From the NCBI RefSeq assembly GCF_002028425.1, contig NZ_CP020042.1, positions 3,162,001 to 3,226,000 of the forward strand: 64,000 nt of DNA. The letters are read 5' to 3'. Positions 52,334-61,227 of the stretch are shown here, in pieces (positions within the stretch are counted from its first letter, which is position 1; the number at the start of each line of letters is the position of its first letter). Position numbers and translations under genes: made by a program. This stretch comes from Streptomyces katrae (GTDB taxonomy: Bacteria; Actinomycetota; Actinomycetes; Streptomycetales; Streptomycetaceae). The notes under the pieces are model-generated. The model worked only from the letters and a program-made list of their open reading frames with translations. It searched no databases and was not told the DNA's origin.

Positions 52334-52564
52334 ATGTCCGTTGAGTTCTCCGAGCAGACCCACCGCAACATGATCGACAGAATCCCCCAGACCACCGGTC
52401 GTGAGATCTCCGACTGGCTCCGGACCGTCGACGAGGGCCCGTCCCTCCTCCGGTTCGAGGAGAAGGTCAACTGGCTGCTCGGCGCGCACGACCTGTCGCA
52501 CGGCCAGGCGAAGGCGATCGTCCACGAGTACGGGCTGCGCAGAGCGGCCCGCCGGTTCGGCTGA
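52334..52564 (+). CDS. DUF4287 domain protein
   Basis: A 76-residue protein that is a single DUF4287 domain: MSVEFSEQTHRNMIDRIPQ, TGREISDWL, LRFEEKVNWLLGAHDLSHGQAKAIVHEYGLRRA. Function unknown; such domains often accompany DNA-binding-like small proteins. Start ATG after CGGAGGCGCCC. Divergent from the previous gene, 101 bp between starts. Confidence 0.85.
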   Translation: MSVEFSEQTHRNMIDRIPQTTGREISDWLRTVDEGPSLLRFEEKVNWLLGAHDLSHGQAKAIVHEYGLRRAARRFG

Positions 52565-52599
52565 ACCCAGGCCCCCTTGCCCGTACGCCCCCGAGATGC

Positions 52600-52636
52600 G
52601 GGAAGGCCCCGCGAGCGTCGCTCGCGGGGCCTTCCC
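52600..52636. terminator. Bidirectional terminator hairpin
   Basis: A perfect 16-bp stem (GGGAAGGCCCCGCGAG and complement) with loop CGTCG between the convergent DUF4287 and Bax-inhibitor genes. Confidence 0.88.
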
Positions 52637-52668
52637 CGTACTGCCGGACCGCCGGACTACCGGTACGA

Positions 52669-53523
52669 CTAGTCGTCGCCGGAGAGGATCTGGAACAGGC
52701 GCAGCAGCTCCAGGTAGATCCACGCCAGGGTCACGGTGAGGCCGAAGGCGGCCAGCCAGGCCTCCTCGCGGGGGGCGCCGTAGGTGACGCCGTCCTCGAC
52801 CTGCTTGAAGTCCATGGCGAGGAAGCAGGCGCCGAGGACCACGCCGACGATGCCGAACACGATGCCGAGCGGGCCGCTGCGGAAGCCGAGGCCGTCACCG
52901 CCGCCGAACAGCATGAACAGCGAGTTGGCGACCATCAGCAGGACGAAGCCGAGGGCCGCGGCCATCACGAAGCCGGTGAAGCGGCGCGTGACGCGGATCC
53001 AGCGCATCTTGTAGGCCACCAGGACGGCGGCGAAGACGCACATGGTGCCGAGCACGGCCTGGATGACCACGCCGGGGCTGAGGTAGTAGCTGGTCGCCGC
53101 GGAGATGACGCCGAGGAAGAAGCCCTCGAACGCCGCGTAGGCCAGGATGATGCCCGGGGAAGGCTTGCGCTTGAAGCTCTGGACCATCGCGAGGACGAAG
53201 GCGACGAGCGCCGCGCCCAGACCGATCATGTACGACTTGCCGAGGTTCGCCGGGTCCACCGGAAGGGCGAGCCAGGCGACCGCCGCCGTGATGATCAGGG
53301 TGCCGAGCGTCATGGCCGTACGGCTCACGACGTCGTCGAGGGTCATGGCGGCGCCGCGGGCCGGCGCGGCCGGCATGCCCGTGGTGGGGTCGATGGCGTA
53401 AGGATTCGTCGCGTACGGGTTGGTCGCGGTCCCGGCCTGCGCGTACTGCGCGTCGAAGCCCGCGTAGCCGCCGTTGTCGCGGCTGAACCCCCGTCGCGAG
53501 AAGACCGGGTTACTGCTCCTCAT
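52669..53523 (-). CDS. Bax inhibitor-1/YccA family membrane protein
   Basis: A 284-residue protein with seven hydrophobic helices (from ~85) after an N-terminal Tyr/Asn/Pro-rich cytoplasmic tail (NPYATNPYAIDP). AAFEGFFLGVISAATSYYL and FGLTVTLAWIYLELLRLFQILSGDD are BI-1 features, including the acidic C-terminus. Related proteins leak protons or calcium; the bacterial role is unclear. The ATG at 53523 follows GGAGGAG. Confidence 0.9.
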   Translation of the reverse strand: MRSSNPVFSRRGFSRDNGGYAGFDAQYAQAGTATNPYATNPYAIDPTTGMPAAPARGAAMTLDDVVSRTAMTLGTLIITAAVAWLALPVDPANLGKSYMIGLGAALVAFVLAMVQSFKRKPSPGIILAYAAFEGFFLGVISAATSYYLSPGVVIQAVLGTMCVFAAVLVAYKMRWIRVTRRFTGFVMAAALGFVLLMVANSLFMLFGGGDGLGFRSGPLGIVFGIVGVVLGACFLAMDFKQVEDGVTYGAPREEAWLAAFGLTVTLAWIYLELLRLFQILSGDD

Positions 53524-53647
53524 CTCACTCCTCCGTGGCCACGGTGCGCGGCCTTGCGTCAAGGGTAATGCGTTAGCAAAGAAAGCACCCTACTGCTGGA
53601 GGAGGATCTTAGGAGAAGGCGCGGCGGATCGCCGGAGATAACGGAAG

Positions 53648-53672
53648 GGCCCCGGGAACGGTGTGCGGGGCC
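53648..53672 (-). terminator. Possible bldA terminator
   Basis: GGCCCCG and CGGGGCC pair across 11 nt, starting 18 bp after the 3' end of the tRNA. Confidence 0.45.
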
Positions 53673-53690
53673 GTGGCGGGAGCGCGGAAG

Positions 53691-53772
53691 TGCCCGGAGC
53701 CGGACTTGAACCGGCACGGCCCGAGGGCCAGCGAGGTTTAAGCTCGCCGTGTCTGCATTCCACCATCCGGGC
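53691..53772 (-). tRNA. bldA: tRNA-Leu(UAA), bldA
   Basis: An 82-nt tRNA: acceptor GCCCGGA pairs with TCCGGGC, discriminator A, long class II variable arm (CTGGCCCTCGGGCC), T arm with GTTCAAGTC. The anticodon TAA is at 53738-53740, read on the minus strand. CCA is not encoded. It is the only tRNA reading UUA, rare in Streptomyces, and its loss blocks aerial growth and antibiotic production in studied species. In this window the predicted genes hold a single TTA, in the deaminase at 43561. Confidence 0.97.
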
Positions 53773-53816
53773 AGGGCGCAGCGGGCCCCGTGGCAAAAGC
53801 CTTGAACGCTGCGGTG

Positions 53817-53844
53817 AGCCTATCCGGAACACCCCGCCCGTCAG
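53817..53844 (-). promoter_or_regulatory. Probable bldA promoter
   Basis: On the minus strand CTGACG (-35, 53839-53844) and TAGGCT (-10, 53817-53822) are 16 bp apart, placing the start about 37 nt before the mature tRNA. The remaining gap to 54170 has an AT-rich patch (53865-53885) but no gene. Confidence 0.55.
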
Positions 53845-54170
53845 CGGCGCCTCTATCCGATGTTGTCTGATTTTATTGGCGATTGAGTGGGCGTCAGGAC
53901 CGATAAGTCACGGTCGGCAGTGCTGAGGGAGACGCTCCGCACCTCCTCGCAAATGACGTGATTTCGCCGCCCCGCGCCACCCCGGGCCACCCCTCCGTAC
54001 GGGCCCTCCTCGGGGCTCCCGTCATACCAGAGGAGGAGACGGCCGCGCCCCCGGTCAGACTCGAGTGGGCCGTCGAACGGGCACCGCGGCTGATCCCCCC
54101 GCGGTAAGGCCGCGGTGAGGATGGAAGGGTCCCGCCACCGCGCAGCAGACCCCGCTCGACAGGAGCCCCC

Positions 54171-54947
54171 GTGACCGCCATGAACTACGCCCCGCAGCAC
54201 ACCGCCCAGGCCGTGGCCGCCCGTGCCACGCAGCTCTCCAAGGTGTACGGCCAGGGCGAGACCCAGGTGGTCGCGCTGGACAACGTCTCCGTGGACTTCG
54301 GCCGGGGCCAGTTCACCGCGATCATGGGCCCCTCCGGCTCCGGCAAGTCGACGCTGATGCACTGCGTCGCCGGCCTGGACACCTTCTCCGGCGGCTCGGT
54401 CCGCATCGGCGACACCGAGCTCGGCACCCTGAAGGACAAGCAGCTGACCCAGCTGCGCCGGGACAAGATCGGCTTCATCTTCCAGGCGTTCAACCTGCTG
54501 CCGACCCTGACCGCCCTGGAGAACATCACGCTCCCCATGGACATCGCCGGCCGCAAGGCCGACAAGCAGTGGCTGGACACCGTGGTGGACATGGTCGGCC
54601 TCTCCGGCCGCCTCTCCCACCGCCCCACGCAGCTCTCCGGCGGCCAGCAGCAGCGCGTGGCCGTGGCCCGCGCCCTGGCCGCCCGCCCCGAGATCATCTT
54701 CGGCGACGAGCCCACCGGGAACCTCGACTCCCGCTCCGGCGCCGAGGTCCTCGGCTTCCTGCGCAACTCGGTGCGCGAGCTCGGCCAGACCGTCGTGATG
54801 GTCACCCACGACGCAGTCGCCGCCTCCTACGCGGACCGCGTCATCTTCCTCGCCGACGGCCGCATCGTCGACGAGATGTACGCGCCCACCGCGGACGGCG
54901 TGTTCGACCGGATGAAGGCCTTCGACGCCAAGGGCCGCACCAGCTGA
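54171..54947 (+). CDS. ABC transporter ATP-binding protein (MacB/LolD type)
   Basis: A 258-residue ATPase. Walker A GPSGSGKST, Q-loop FQAFNLLPTLTALENI, signature LSGGQQQR, Walker B IIFGDEP, D-loop GNLDSRSG and H-loop VTHD are all in place. The MacB/LolD-type GNLDS end fits its partner, a long FtsX-like permease 56 bp downstream. GTG start with AGGAG. Confidence 0.95.
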   Translation: MTAMNYAPQHTAQAVAARATQLSKVYGQGETQVVALDNVSVDFGRGQFTAIMGPSGSGKSTLMHCVAGLDTFSGGSVRIGDTELGTLKDKQLTQLRRDKIGFIFQAFNLLPTLTALENITLPMDIAGRKADKQWLDTVVDMVGLSGRLSHRPTQLSGGQQQRVAVARALAARPEIIFGDEPTGNLDSRSGAEVLGFLRNSVRELGQTVVMVTHDAVAASYADRVIFLADGRIVDEMYAPTADGVFDRMKAFDAKGRTS

Positions 54948-55003
54948 TCGGTCACTGATCACCGAAGCCACGAACAGACTTCCAGCCCAGGACTGATAAC
55001 CCC

Positions 55004-57553
55004 ATGTTCCGTACCGCCCTGCGCAACATCCTCGCGCACAAGGCCAGACTGCTGATGACGGTCCTCGCCGTCACCCTCGGCGTCGCCTTCGTCTCCGGCA
55101 CCCTCGTCTTCACCGACACCCTGAGCAAGGCCCTCTCCGGCCAGTCCGCCAAGAGCTACGACGGCATAGCCGTCTCCGTCACCTCGTGGGGCCCGTCCCG
55201 CAACGAGGACGGCCAGAAGGAGGGCGAGCCCGGCATCAGCCAGCAGACCCTGGACAAGGTCAAGGCCGTGCGCGGCGTCGACTCCGTCTCCGGCCGGGTC
55301 TCCGGCTTCGCCGGCGTCGGTGACGAGAACGGCAAGCTGATCGGCTCCGGCTGGGCCAACAAGGGCTCCAACTACGCCCCCGTCACGGACGGCAAGGACC
55401 CCCGCTACGCCTTCACCGACGGCACCGGCCCCGCCAAGGACGACCAGATCGCCCTCGACAGGGCGTCCGCGGCCAAGGGCGGCTACAAGGTCGGCGACAA
55501 GGTCCGCGTCGCCACCAACGGCCCGGTCAAGGAGTTCGCCCTCACCGGCGTCTTCACCACCGAGGACGGCGCCGTCAACGCCGGCGGCAGCCTGGTCCTC
55601 TTCGACACCAAGGTCGCGCAGGAGCTCTACCTCCAGCCCGGCTTCTACGACGAGCTCGCCGTCGCCGCCAAGGCCGGCACCTCCGCCGACCAGCTGCTCT
55701 CCGACATCAAGCCGCTGCTCGACACCAAGCACGCCAAGGCCCAGACCGGCAAGGAACTCGCCGCCCAGCAGGCCAAGGACATCGAGAAGCAGATGAGCAG
55801 CTTCAGCACCATGCTGCTCGCCTTCGCCGGCATCTCCCTGTTCGTCGGCGTCTTCCTGATCTACAACACCTTCACCATGCTGGTCGCCCAGCGCACCAGG
55901 GAACTGGCCCTGCTGCGCGCCGTCGGCGCCAAGCGCGGCCAGGTGATGCGCTCGGTGCTCGCCGAGGCCCTGGTCATCGGCGCCACCTCCGCCGCGATCG
56001 GCCTGGTCGCCGGCATCGGCCTGGCGGTCGGCATGCGCTCCGTGATGGACTCCATCGGCGCCAAGATCCCCGACGGCGACCTCGTCATCGCCCCGGGCAC
56101 GGTCATCGCCGCCCTGGTCATCGGCGTCGTCGTCACCACCCTCGCCGCCCTGCTGCCGGCCTGGCGCACCGGACGGATCGCCCCGGTCGCCGCCATGGGC
56201 AGCGCCCACCTCCCGGCCACCGCGAAGTCCCTGGTCGTGCGGAACGTCCTCGGCTCGCTCATCAGCCTCGCCGGCATCGGCATCGTCTTCCTCGGCGTGT
56301 CCATGGGCGGCGACGGCCGCATGGTCATCGGCGGCGGCGCCGGCCTGATGCTCATCGGCATGATCGTCCTGCTGCCGCTGCTGTCCCGGCCGGTCATCGG
56401 CGCCGTCCGCCCGCTCCTGCAGAAGGTGTTCGGCGTCCCCGGCAAGCTGGCCGCGCAGAACGCCGTGCGCAACCCGCGCCGCACCGCCGTGACGGCCGCC
56501 TCCCTGGCCATCGGCCTGACCCTGGTCACCACGCTGTCGGTCCTCGGCATCACCCTGGGCACCGCCGTCGACCGGATGAGCACCGACAAGCTGAAGGCCG
56601 ACTACAAGGTCTCCATGGCCGGCGGCATCGGCGGCCTGGACAAGTCCGTGGCCGACACCCTGGCCAAGGCCCCCGGCATCAAGGCCGTCTCCCCGCAGGC
56701 CGACGGCTACTTCAAGATCGGCGACAGCTTCCGCTCGGCGTCCGGCGTCAACCCGGCCACCATCGGCGAACTGCTCAACATCGACGTCACGTCCGGCTCC
56801 CTGGCCTCCCTCGGCAAGGGCGAGGTCGCCGTCGCCGAGAGCACCGCGAAGAAGCAGAACCTCACCGTCGGCTCCACCCTCCAGGTCCAGTTCGAGGACG
56901 GCCAGAAGACCGCCCTGAAGATCGGCGCCGTCTACAAGGACCTGGAAGGCCTGCTGTCCCCGTACGTCGTCGACAACAAGGTCCTCGGCGCGCACACCGA
57001 CCAGCAGTACGTCCGCGAGGTCTACGTCAACGCCACCGCCGGCGACTCCAAGGCCGGCCAGCAGGCCGTCATCGACGCCCTCGGCAAGAACCCGGCGATG
57101 ACCGTCGCCACCCGGCAGGACATGCGCAACGAGATGGGCGGCATCATCAACACGATGCTGAACATCATGTACGGCCTGCTCGGCATGGCGCTGATCATCT
57201 CGGTGCTCGGCGTGGTCAACACCCTGGCGATGTCCGTCTTCGAGCGGACCCAGGAGATCGGCATGCTGCGGGCGATCGGCCTCGACCGCGCCCGGGTCAA
57301 GAACATGATCCGCCTGGAGTCCGTGGTGATCTCGCTCTTCGGCGCGGTCCTCGGCATGGGCATCGGCCTCTTCCTGGCCTGGGCCGTGGGCAGCACCCTC
57401 ACCAAGTCGGTGCCGAACTACGAGCTGATCCTCCCCTACGGCCGGCTCGGCGTCTTCCTCCTGCTGGCCGCCGTCGTCGGTGTCCTGGCCGCCATGTGGC
57501 CGGCCCGCAGCGCCGCCCGGCTGAACATGCTGACCGCCATCAAGACGGAGTAG
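55004..57553 (+). CDS. ABC transporter permease, FtsX/MacB-like, two halves
   Basis: An 849-residue permease. N-terminal helix (~15-37), periplasmic-type MacB domain (~40-245), three helices of the first FtsX unit (~265-400), a helix near 415 and 440-465, a second N-helix (~495-520), second MacB domain (~525-715) and final FtsX helices (~725-840, LGMALIISVLGVVNTLAMSVFERTQEIGMLRAIGLDRARVK). Such permeases do not carry classical substrates but transduce ATP hydrolysis across the membrane, e.g. exporting lipoproteins or antimicrobial peptides. Translated together with the ATPase. Confidence 0.93.
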   Translation: MFRTALRNILAHKARLLMTVLAVTLGVAFVSGTLVFTDTLSKALSGQSAKSYDGIAVSVTSWGPSRNEDGQKEGEPGISQQTLDKVKAVRGVDSVSGRVSGFAGVGDENGKLIGSGWANKGSNYAPVTDGKDPRYAFTDGTGPAKDDQIALDRASAAKGGYKVGDKVRVATNGPVKEFALTGVFTTEDGAVNAGGSLVLFDTKVAQELYLQPGFYDELAVAAKAGTSADQLLSDIKPLLDTKHAKAQTGKELAAQQAKDIEKQMSSFSTMLLAFAGISLFVGVFLIYNTFTMLVAQRTRELALLRAVGAKRGQVMRSVLAEALVIGATSAAIGLVAGIGLAVGMRSVMDSIGAKIPDGDLVIAPGTVIAALVIGVVVTTLAALLPAWRTGRIAPVAAMGSAHLPATAKSLVVRNVLGSLISLAGIGIVFLGVSMGGDGRMVIGGGAGLMLIGMIVLLPLLSRPVIGAVRPLLQKVFGVPGKLAAQNAVRNPRRTAVTAASLAIGLTLVTTLSVLGITLGTAVDRMSTDKLKADYKVSMAGGIGGLDKSVADTLAKAPGIKAVSPQADGYFKIGDSFRSASGVNPATIGELLNIDVTSGSLASLGKGEVAVAESTAKKQNLTVGSTLQVQFEDGQKTALKIGAVYKDLEGLLSPYVVDNKVLGAHTDQQYVREVYVNATAGDSKAGQQAVIDALGKNPAMTVATRQDMRNEMGGIINTMLNIMYGLLGMALIISVLGVVNTLAMSVFERTQEIGMLRAIGLDRARVKNMIRLESVVISLFGAVLGMGIGLFLAWAVGSTLTKSVPNYELILPYGRLGVFLLLAAVVGVLAAMWPARSAARLNMLTAIKTE

Positions 57554-57578
57554 CCCGGGGCGGGAGCAGGGACACGGA

Positions 57579-57607
57579 GGGCCCCGGGGCGAGCTGCCCC
57601 GGGGCCC
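57579..57607. terminator. Bidirectional terminator hairpin
   Basis: GGGCCCCGGGGC and its complement (12 bp) with a 5-nt loop, between the permease and cyclopropane synthase stops. Confidence 0.8.
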
Positions 57608-57630
57608 TTGCGCGTTGTGGGCGTACGGGG

Positions 57631-59013
57631 CTACGCGCCGCCCCAGACCCGGGAGCGCAGCGGCATCCCCGAGGTCCCGCCGCCGCCCGGCTTCACGGCC
57701 AGGATCTGGTTGACCCCGAGGCGCGCGTGCTCGAAGCCCAGCGCCGAAGCCGCCATGTAGAGCAGCCAGACCCGGGCGCGGCCGGGCGAGGTGAGCCGTA
57801 CGGCCTCGTCCCAGTGCTCCTCCAGCCGGGCCACCCAGGCCCGCAGGGTCAGCGCGTAGTGCTCGCGCAGCGCCTCCACGTCGCGGACCTCGAAGCCGGC
57901 CTTCTCCAGCTCGCCGACGGTGGAGCCGACCGGGGAGAGCTCCCCGTCGGGGAAGACGTAGGCGTCTATGAACTCGTCGATCTCGTACGCCGCTTCGTCG
58001 GGCTCCGGGGGCCGGCCGATCTGGTGGTTGAGCAGGCGGCCGCCCGGGGCCAGCAGTGCGTGCAGGATCCCGGCGTACTCGCGGTAGCGCACGGAGCCGA
58101 CGTGCTCGGCCATGCCGATCGAGGAAATCGCGTCGTACGGGCCGTCCTTGACGTCCCGGTAGTCCTGGACGCGGATCTCGATCCGGTCGGTCAGGCCCTC
58201 GTCGGCGATCCGCTTGCGGGCGTAGGCGGCCTGCTCGGTGGAGAGGGTGACACCGGTGACCTGCACCCCGTACTCGCGGGCGGCGTGCAGGGCCATCGAA
58301 CCCCAGCCGCAGCCGACGTCCAGCAGCCGCTGGCCGGGCTTCAGGGCCAGCTTGCGGCAGACCAGGTCCAGCTTGTCGCGCTGGGCCTCCTCCAGGGTGC
58401 CGCCCTCGGTCCAGTAGGCGCAGGAGTACACCATCGAGGGGCCGAGGACGTGCTCGTAGAACTCGTTGCCCACGTCGTAGTGGTGGCTGATGGCGTGCCG
58501 GTCGCGGCTCTTGGAGTGGATGATCCCGCCCTGGCGGACGGCCTCCTCCGGCGGCGGGGCGGGCCGCGTCCACGGGCGGGCCAGGGCCACGAGCTCCCGT
58601 ACGGCGGCGCGGGTCGCCGGGTCGCGCAGCAGGGCGGCCGTTCCGGCGGCGCCCGAGGCGCGCGCGGGCAGGTGCGGGCGCAGCGCGGCGAGCTTGGCCA
58701 GGCCGCTGCGGGGGCGGCGGGCGGGGACGGGCGCGGCCGCGTGGTCGCGCTCCCAGACGAGTCCGGCCACCTTGTCCAGCATCTCGAACAGGTCGCCGTC
58801 GACGGTCAGGTCACCGGCCACCCAGGCGCGGGCCAGGCCCAGTTCGCCCGGCTTCCACAGCATGTGGCGCAGGGCGCGCCGGTGGTTGAGCACCAGGGCG
58901 GGGCCGGCGGCGGGGCCGGCCTCGCTGCCGTCCCAGGCACGTATGCGGACGGGCAGGGGGGCGCCCAGCAGGGTTTCGGCAAGGGCTGCCAGCCGCGGCG
59001 CGGCGTCGGTCAT
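57631..59013 (-). CDS. Cyclopropane-fatty-acyl-phospholipid synthase family
   Basis: A 460-residue SAM-dependent methyltransferase with an N-terminal lipid-handling region (~1-150) and a C-terminal catalytic domain: SHHYDVGNEFYEHVLGPSMVYSCAYW, LLDVGCGWGSMALHAA (SAM motif I), ITVG-like VTGVTLSTEQAAYARKR, GMAEHVG, and a final YALTLRAWVARLEEHW. It should place a methylene or methyl on unsaturated membrane acyl chains. ATG at 59013 with GGAGGTG upstream. Confidence 0.92.
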   Translation of the reverse strand: MTDAAPRLAALAETLLGAPLPVRIRAWDGSEAGPAAGPALVLNHRRALRHMLWKPGELGLARAWVAGDLTVDGDLFEMLDKVAGLVWERDHAAAPVPARRPRSGLAKLAALRPHLPARASGAAGTAALLRDPATRAAVRELVALARPWTRPAPPPEEAVRQGGIIHSKSRDRHAISHHYDVGNEFYEHVLGPSMVYSCAYWTEGGTLEEAQRDKLDLVCRKLALKPGQRLLDVGCGWGSMALHAAREYGVQVTGVTLSTEQAAYARKRIADEGLTDRIEIRVQDYRDVKDGPYDAISSIGMAEHVGSVRYREYAGILHALLAPGGRLLNHQIGRPPEPDEAAYEIDEFIDAYVFPDGELSPVGSTVGELEKAGFEVRDVEALREHYALTLRAWVARLEEHWDEAVRLTSPGRARVWLLYMAASALGFEHARLGVNQILAVKPGGGGTSGMPLRSRVWGGA

Positions 59014-59197
59014 CGAGGCACCTCCAAGGTGTTCAGACCAACCGGCTACCCACTCGCGCCGAAGGGCATTCGCCACCGAATCACACCTGGACCGCACCTT
59101 GAGCGCACCTTGACCATGCCGTGCGCCCGGGAGTCGCCGCGCGCGCCGGGGCCCGTGCGCCGGGGCCCGGGGCACGGGCCCGGGTGCGCGGGTACGC

Positions 59198-59239
59198 CGA
59201 AGGGGCCGCCCGCACCACGGATGGCGGGCGGCCCCTTCG
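59198..59239. terminator. Terminator of ndh
   Basis: A perfect 16-bp stem (CGAAGGGGCCGCCCGC and complement), loop 10 nt, 36 bp after the ndh stop. Confidence 0.88.
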
Positions 59240-59274
59240 GGGTCGTGCTCAGGGACCCGGCGTCAGCGCCGGGG

Positions 59275-60657
59275 TCAGGCCTTGGCCTTCTCGGCCGGGG
59301 CAGCGGCGGCGGCGGGGGCCGGCGCCGGCTTGGCGGCCTCGTAGAACTCCTCGCGCGGGGTTTCGAGGGCGCCGAGGGCGACGACCTCACGCTTGAGGAA
59401 CATGCCGAGGGTCCAGTCCGCGAAGACGCGGATCTTGCGGTTCCAGGTCGGCATGGCCATGCCGTGGTAGCCACGGTGCATGTACCAGGCGAGACGGCCC
59501 TTGAGCTTGATCTTCATCTTGCCCATGACGATCATCGCCACGCCCTTGTGGAGGCCGAGGCCCGCCACCGCACCCTTGTTGGAGTGCTGGTACTCCTTCT
59601 GCGGGAAGCCCCGCATGCCGGAGACCACGTTGTCGCCGAGGACCTTGGCCTGGCGCAGCGCGTGCTGGGCGTTCGGCGGGCACCAGGCGTTCTCGACGCC
59701 GGCCTTGCGGGAGGCGACGTCCGGGACCTGGGCGTTGTCGCCGGCGGCCCAGATGTAGTCGGTGCCCTGGACCTGGAGGGTCGGGGCGGTGTCCACGTGG
59801 CCGCGCGGGCCGAGCGGCAGGCCGTAGCGGGCCAGCGCCGGGTTCGGCTTGACGCCCGCGGTCCACACGATGGTGTTGGAGTCGACCTCGAGGCCGTTCT
59901 TCAGCACCACGTGGCCGTCCACGCAGGAGTCCATGGAGGTGTTGAGGTAGATCTCGATGCCGCGGGACTCGAGGTGCTCCTTGCCCCAGGTGCCGAGCTT
60001 GGGCCCGACCTCGGGGAGGATCTTGTCGGCCGCGTCGACCAGGATGAAGCGCATGTCCTCGCGCTTGATCGTGGTGTAGTACTTCGCGGCGTCGCGGGCC
60101 ATGTCCTCGACCTCGCCGATCGTCTCGGCGCCGGCGAAGCCGCCGCCGACGAAGACGAAGGTGAGCGCCTTGCGGCGGACGTTCTCGTCCGTCGTGGACT
60201 CGGCCTTGTCGAGCTGTTCGAGGACGTGGTTGCGCAGGCCGATGCCCTCTTCGACGCCCTTCATACCGATGCCCTGTTCGGCCAGGCCGGGGATCGGGAA
60301 GGTGCGTGAGACGGCGCCGAGCGCGATCACCAGGTAGTCGAAGGGCAGCTCGTACGCCTCGCCGACCAGCGGCGTGACGACGGCGACCTTGCGGTCCTGG
60401 TCGATGGTGGTGACCCGGCCGGTAAGAACCTCAGCCTTGGGCAGCACGCGTCGCAGCGGGACGACGACGTGCCGAGGCGAGATGCTGCCTGCGGCCACTT
60501 CGGGGAGGAAGGGCTGGTAGGTCATGTACGAGCGCGGGTCGACGACCGTGACGGTCGCCTCGCCGTAGCGCATCTTCTTCATGATGCGCTTGGCTGCGTA
60601 CAGGCCTACGTACCCACCTCCTACAACGAGGATCCTGGGACGCTCCGTGGTGCTCAT
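59275..60657 (-). CDS. ndh: Type II NADH dehydrogenase (NDH-2)
   Basis: A 460-residue membrane-associated flavoprotein moving electrons from NADH to menaquinone without pumping protons. FAD site ILVVGGGYVGLYAAKRI, NADH site FVFVGGGFAGAETIGE, and the C-terminal FAD motif WAAGDNAQVPD; QHALRQAKVLGDNV and GYHGMAMP belong to the quinone part. Ala/Pro-rich tail. ATG at 60657 lacks a ribosome site and a GATACT box lies 6 bases upstream, so a leaderless start or the GTG at 60675 are possible. Two Rex-like operators lie upstream; in S. coelicolor ndh is, from memory, a Rex target. Confidence 0.93.
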   Translation of the reverse strand: MSTTERPRILVVGGGYVGLYAAKRIMKKMRYGEATVTVVDPRSYMTYQPFLPEVAAGSISPRHVVVPLRRVLPKAEVLTGRVTTIDQDRKVAVVTPLVGEAYELPFDYLVIALGAVSRTFPIPGLAEQGIGMKGVEEGIGLRNHVLEQLDKAESTTDENVRRKALTFVFVGGGFAGAETIGEVEDMARDAAKYYTTIKREDMRFILVDAADKILPEVGPKLGTWGKEHLESRGIEIYLNTSMDSCVDGHVVLKNGLEVDSNTIVWTAGVKPNPALARYGLPLGPRGHVDTAPTLQVQGTDYIWAAGDNAQVPDVASRKAGVENAWCPPNAQHALRQAKVLGDNVVSGMRGFPQKEYQHSNKGAVAGLGLHKGVAMIVMGKMKIKLKGRLAWYMHRGYHGMAMPTWNRKIRVFADWTLGMFLKREVVALGALETPREEFYEAAKPAPAPAAAAAPAEKAKA

Positions 60658-60691
60658 GAGATGAGTATCCAGCACCCCAAGGGGTGATGCT

Positions 60692-60707
60692 CGTGAGCCC
60701 CTTCACA
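60692..60707. promoter_or_regulatory. Rex operator-like site 1, ndh promoter
   Basis: CGTGAGCCCCTTCACA, against consensus TGTGAACNNNTTCACA, has intact GTGA and TTCACA half sites. It lies 35-50 bp before the ndh start. A -10-like TAGCAG on the minus strand upstream of it would let Rex block early transcription. Release by high NADH would raise NDH-2. Confidence 0.6.
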
Positions 60708-60975
60708 AGGAGCGAGGAGAGCTCTGCTACACTGCGCGCCCCGCGTGACCCAGATCATGGCGCGCAACGGGAACCAGAGGGTATCGGGACTCGTTGTTCA
60801 CCCGCCCTGAACTGGCCTCCAGGGCCTCGACCGGACTGGACCACCGGGTTTCGTCCTTACCTCCGATACGAAACCCGCAGCGCCCGCGCATCGCACAAAC
60901 AGGTGCCGAAACGGCCCTGCGACCCTCAAGAACCCCTCGAACGACCCTCTTGTTGACCCGGGGGGCGCTTTTTCC

Positions 60976-60991
60976 TTGTGAAGAACTTCAC
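60976..60991. promoter_or_regulatory. Rex operator-like site 2
   Basis: TGTGAAGAACTTCACG holds a perfect GTGAA-N4-TTCAC palindrome, closer to the Rex consensus than site 1, but 320 bp before ndh and 240 bp beyond the ppx stop. The whole gap 60658-61227 (570 bp) has no gene that I accept, so the site may act at a distance on ndh or serve an unseen transcript. Confidence 0.55.
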
Positions 60992-61173
60992 GAACTTGGT
61001 GCGCGGCAGCGCCTTTTCGGCCTCCCGGGAGCCCCGCACTGCCCCCGCACAGCCCTCGCACAGCCCCCGCCCCGGGCGTGCTCCCCCGCCCCACCAGCCA
61101 CTCATCGGGTGGAACGCGATATTCGCGCCACAGCCCCGCACGACGGCCGCCGCAGGAACGTCCGCGAACGGCT

Positions 61174-61205
61174 CGAGGGGGCGCCCAGCGCGGAACGCCC
61201 CCTCG
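61174..61205 (-). terminator. Terminator of the ppx operon
   Basis: CGAGGGGGCG pairs with CGCCCCCTCG (10 bp) across 12 nt, 23 bp after the ppx stop. Confidence 0.75.
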
Positions 61206-61227
61206 CCCACCCGCACGGGCGGACCGG

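Noticed and set aside
54959..58573. 1204-codon minus-strand frame opposite the ABC permease
   Set aside because: Antisense shadow with Asp/Gly/His-rich composition; the plus-strand permease has clear family motifs.
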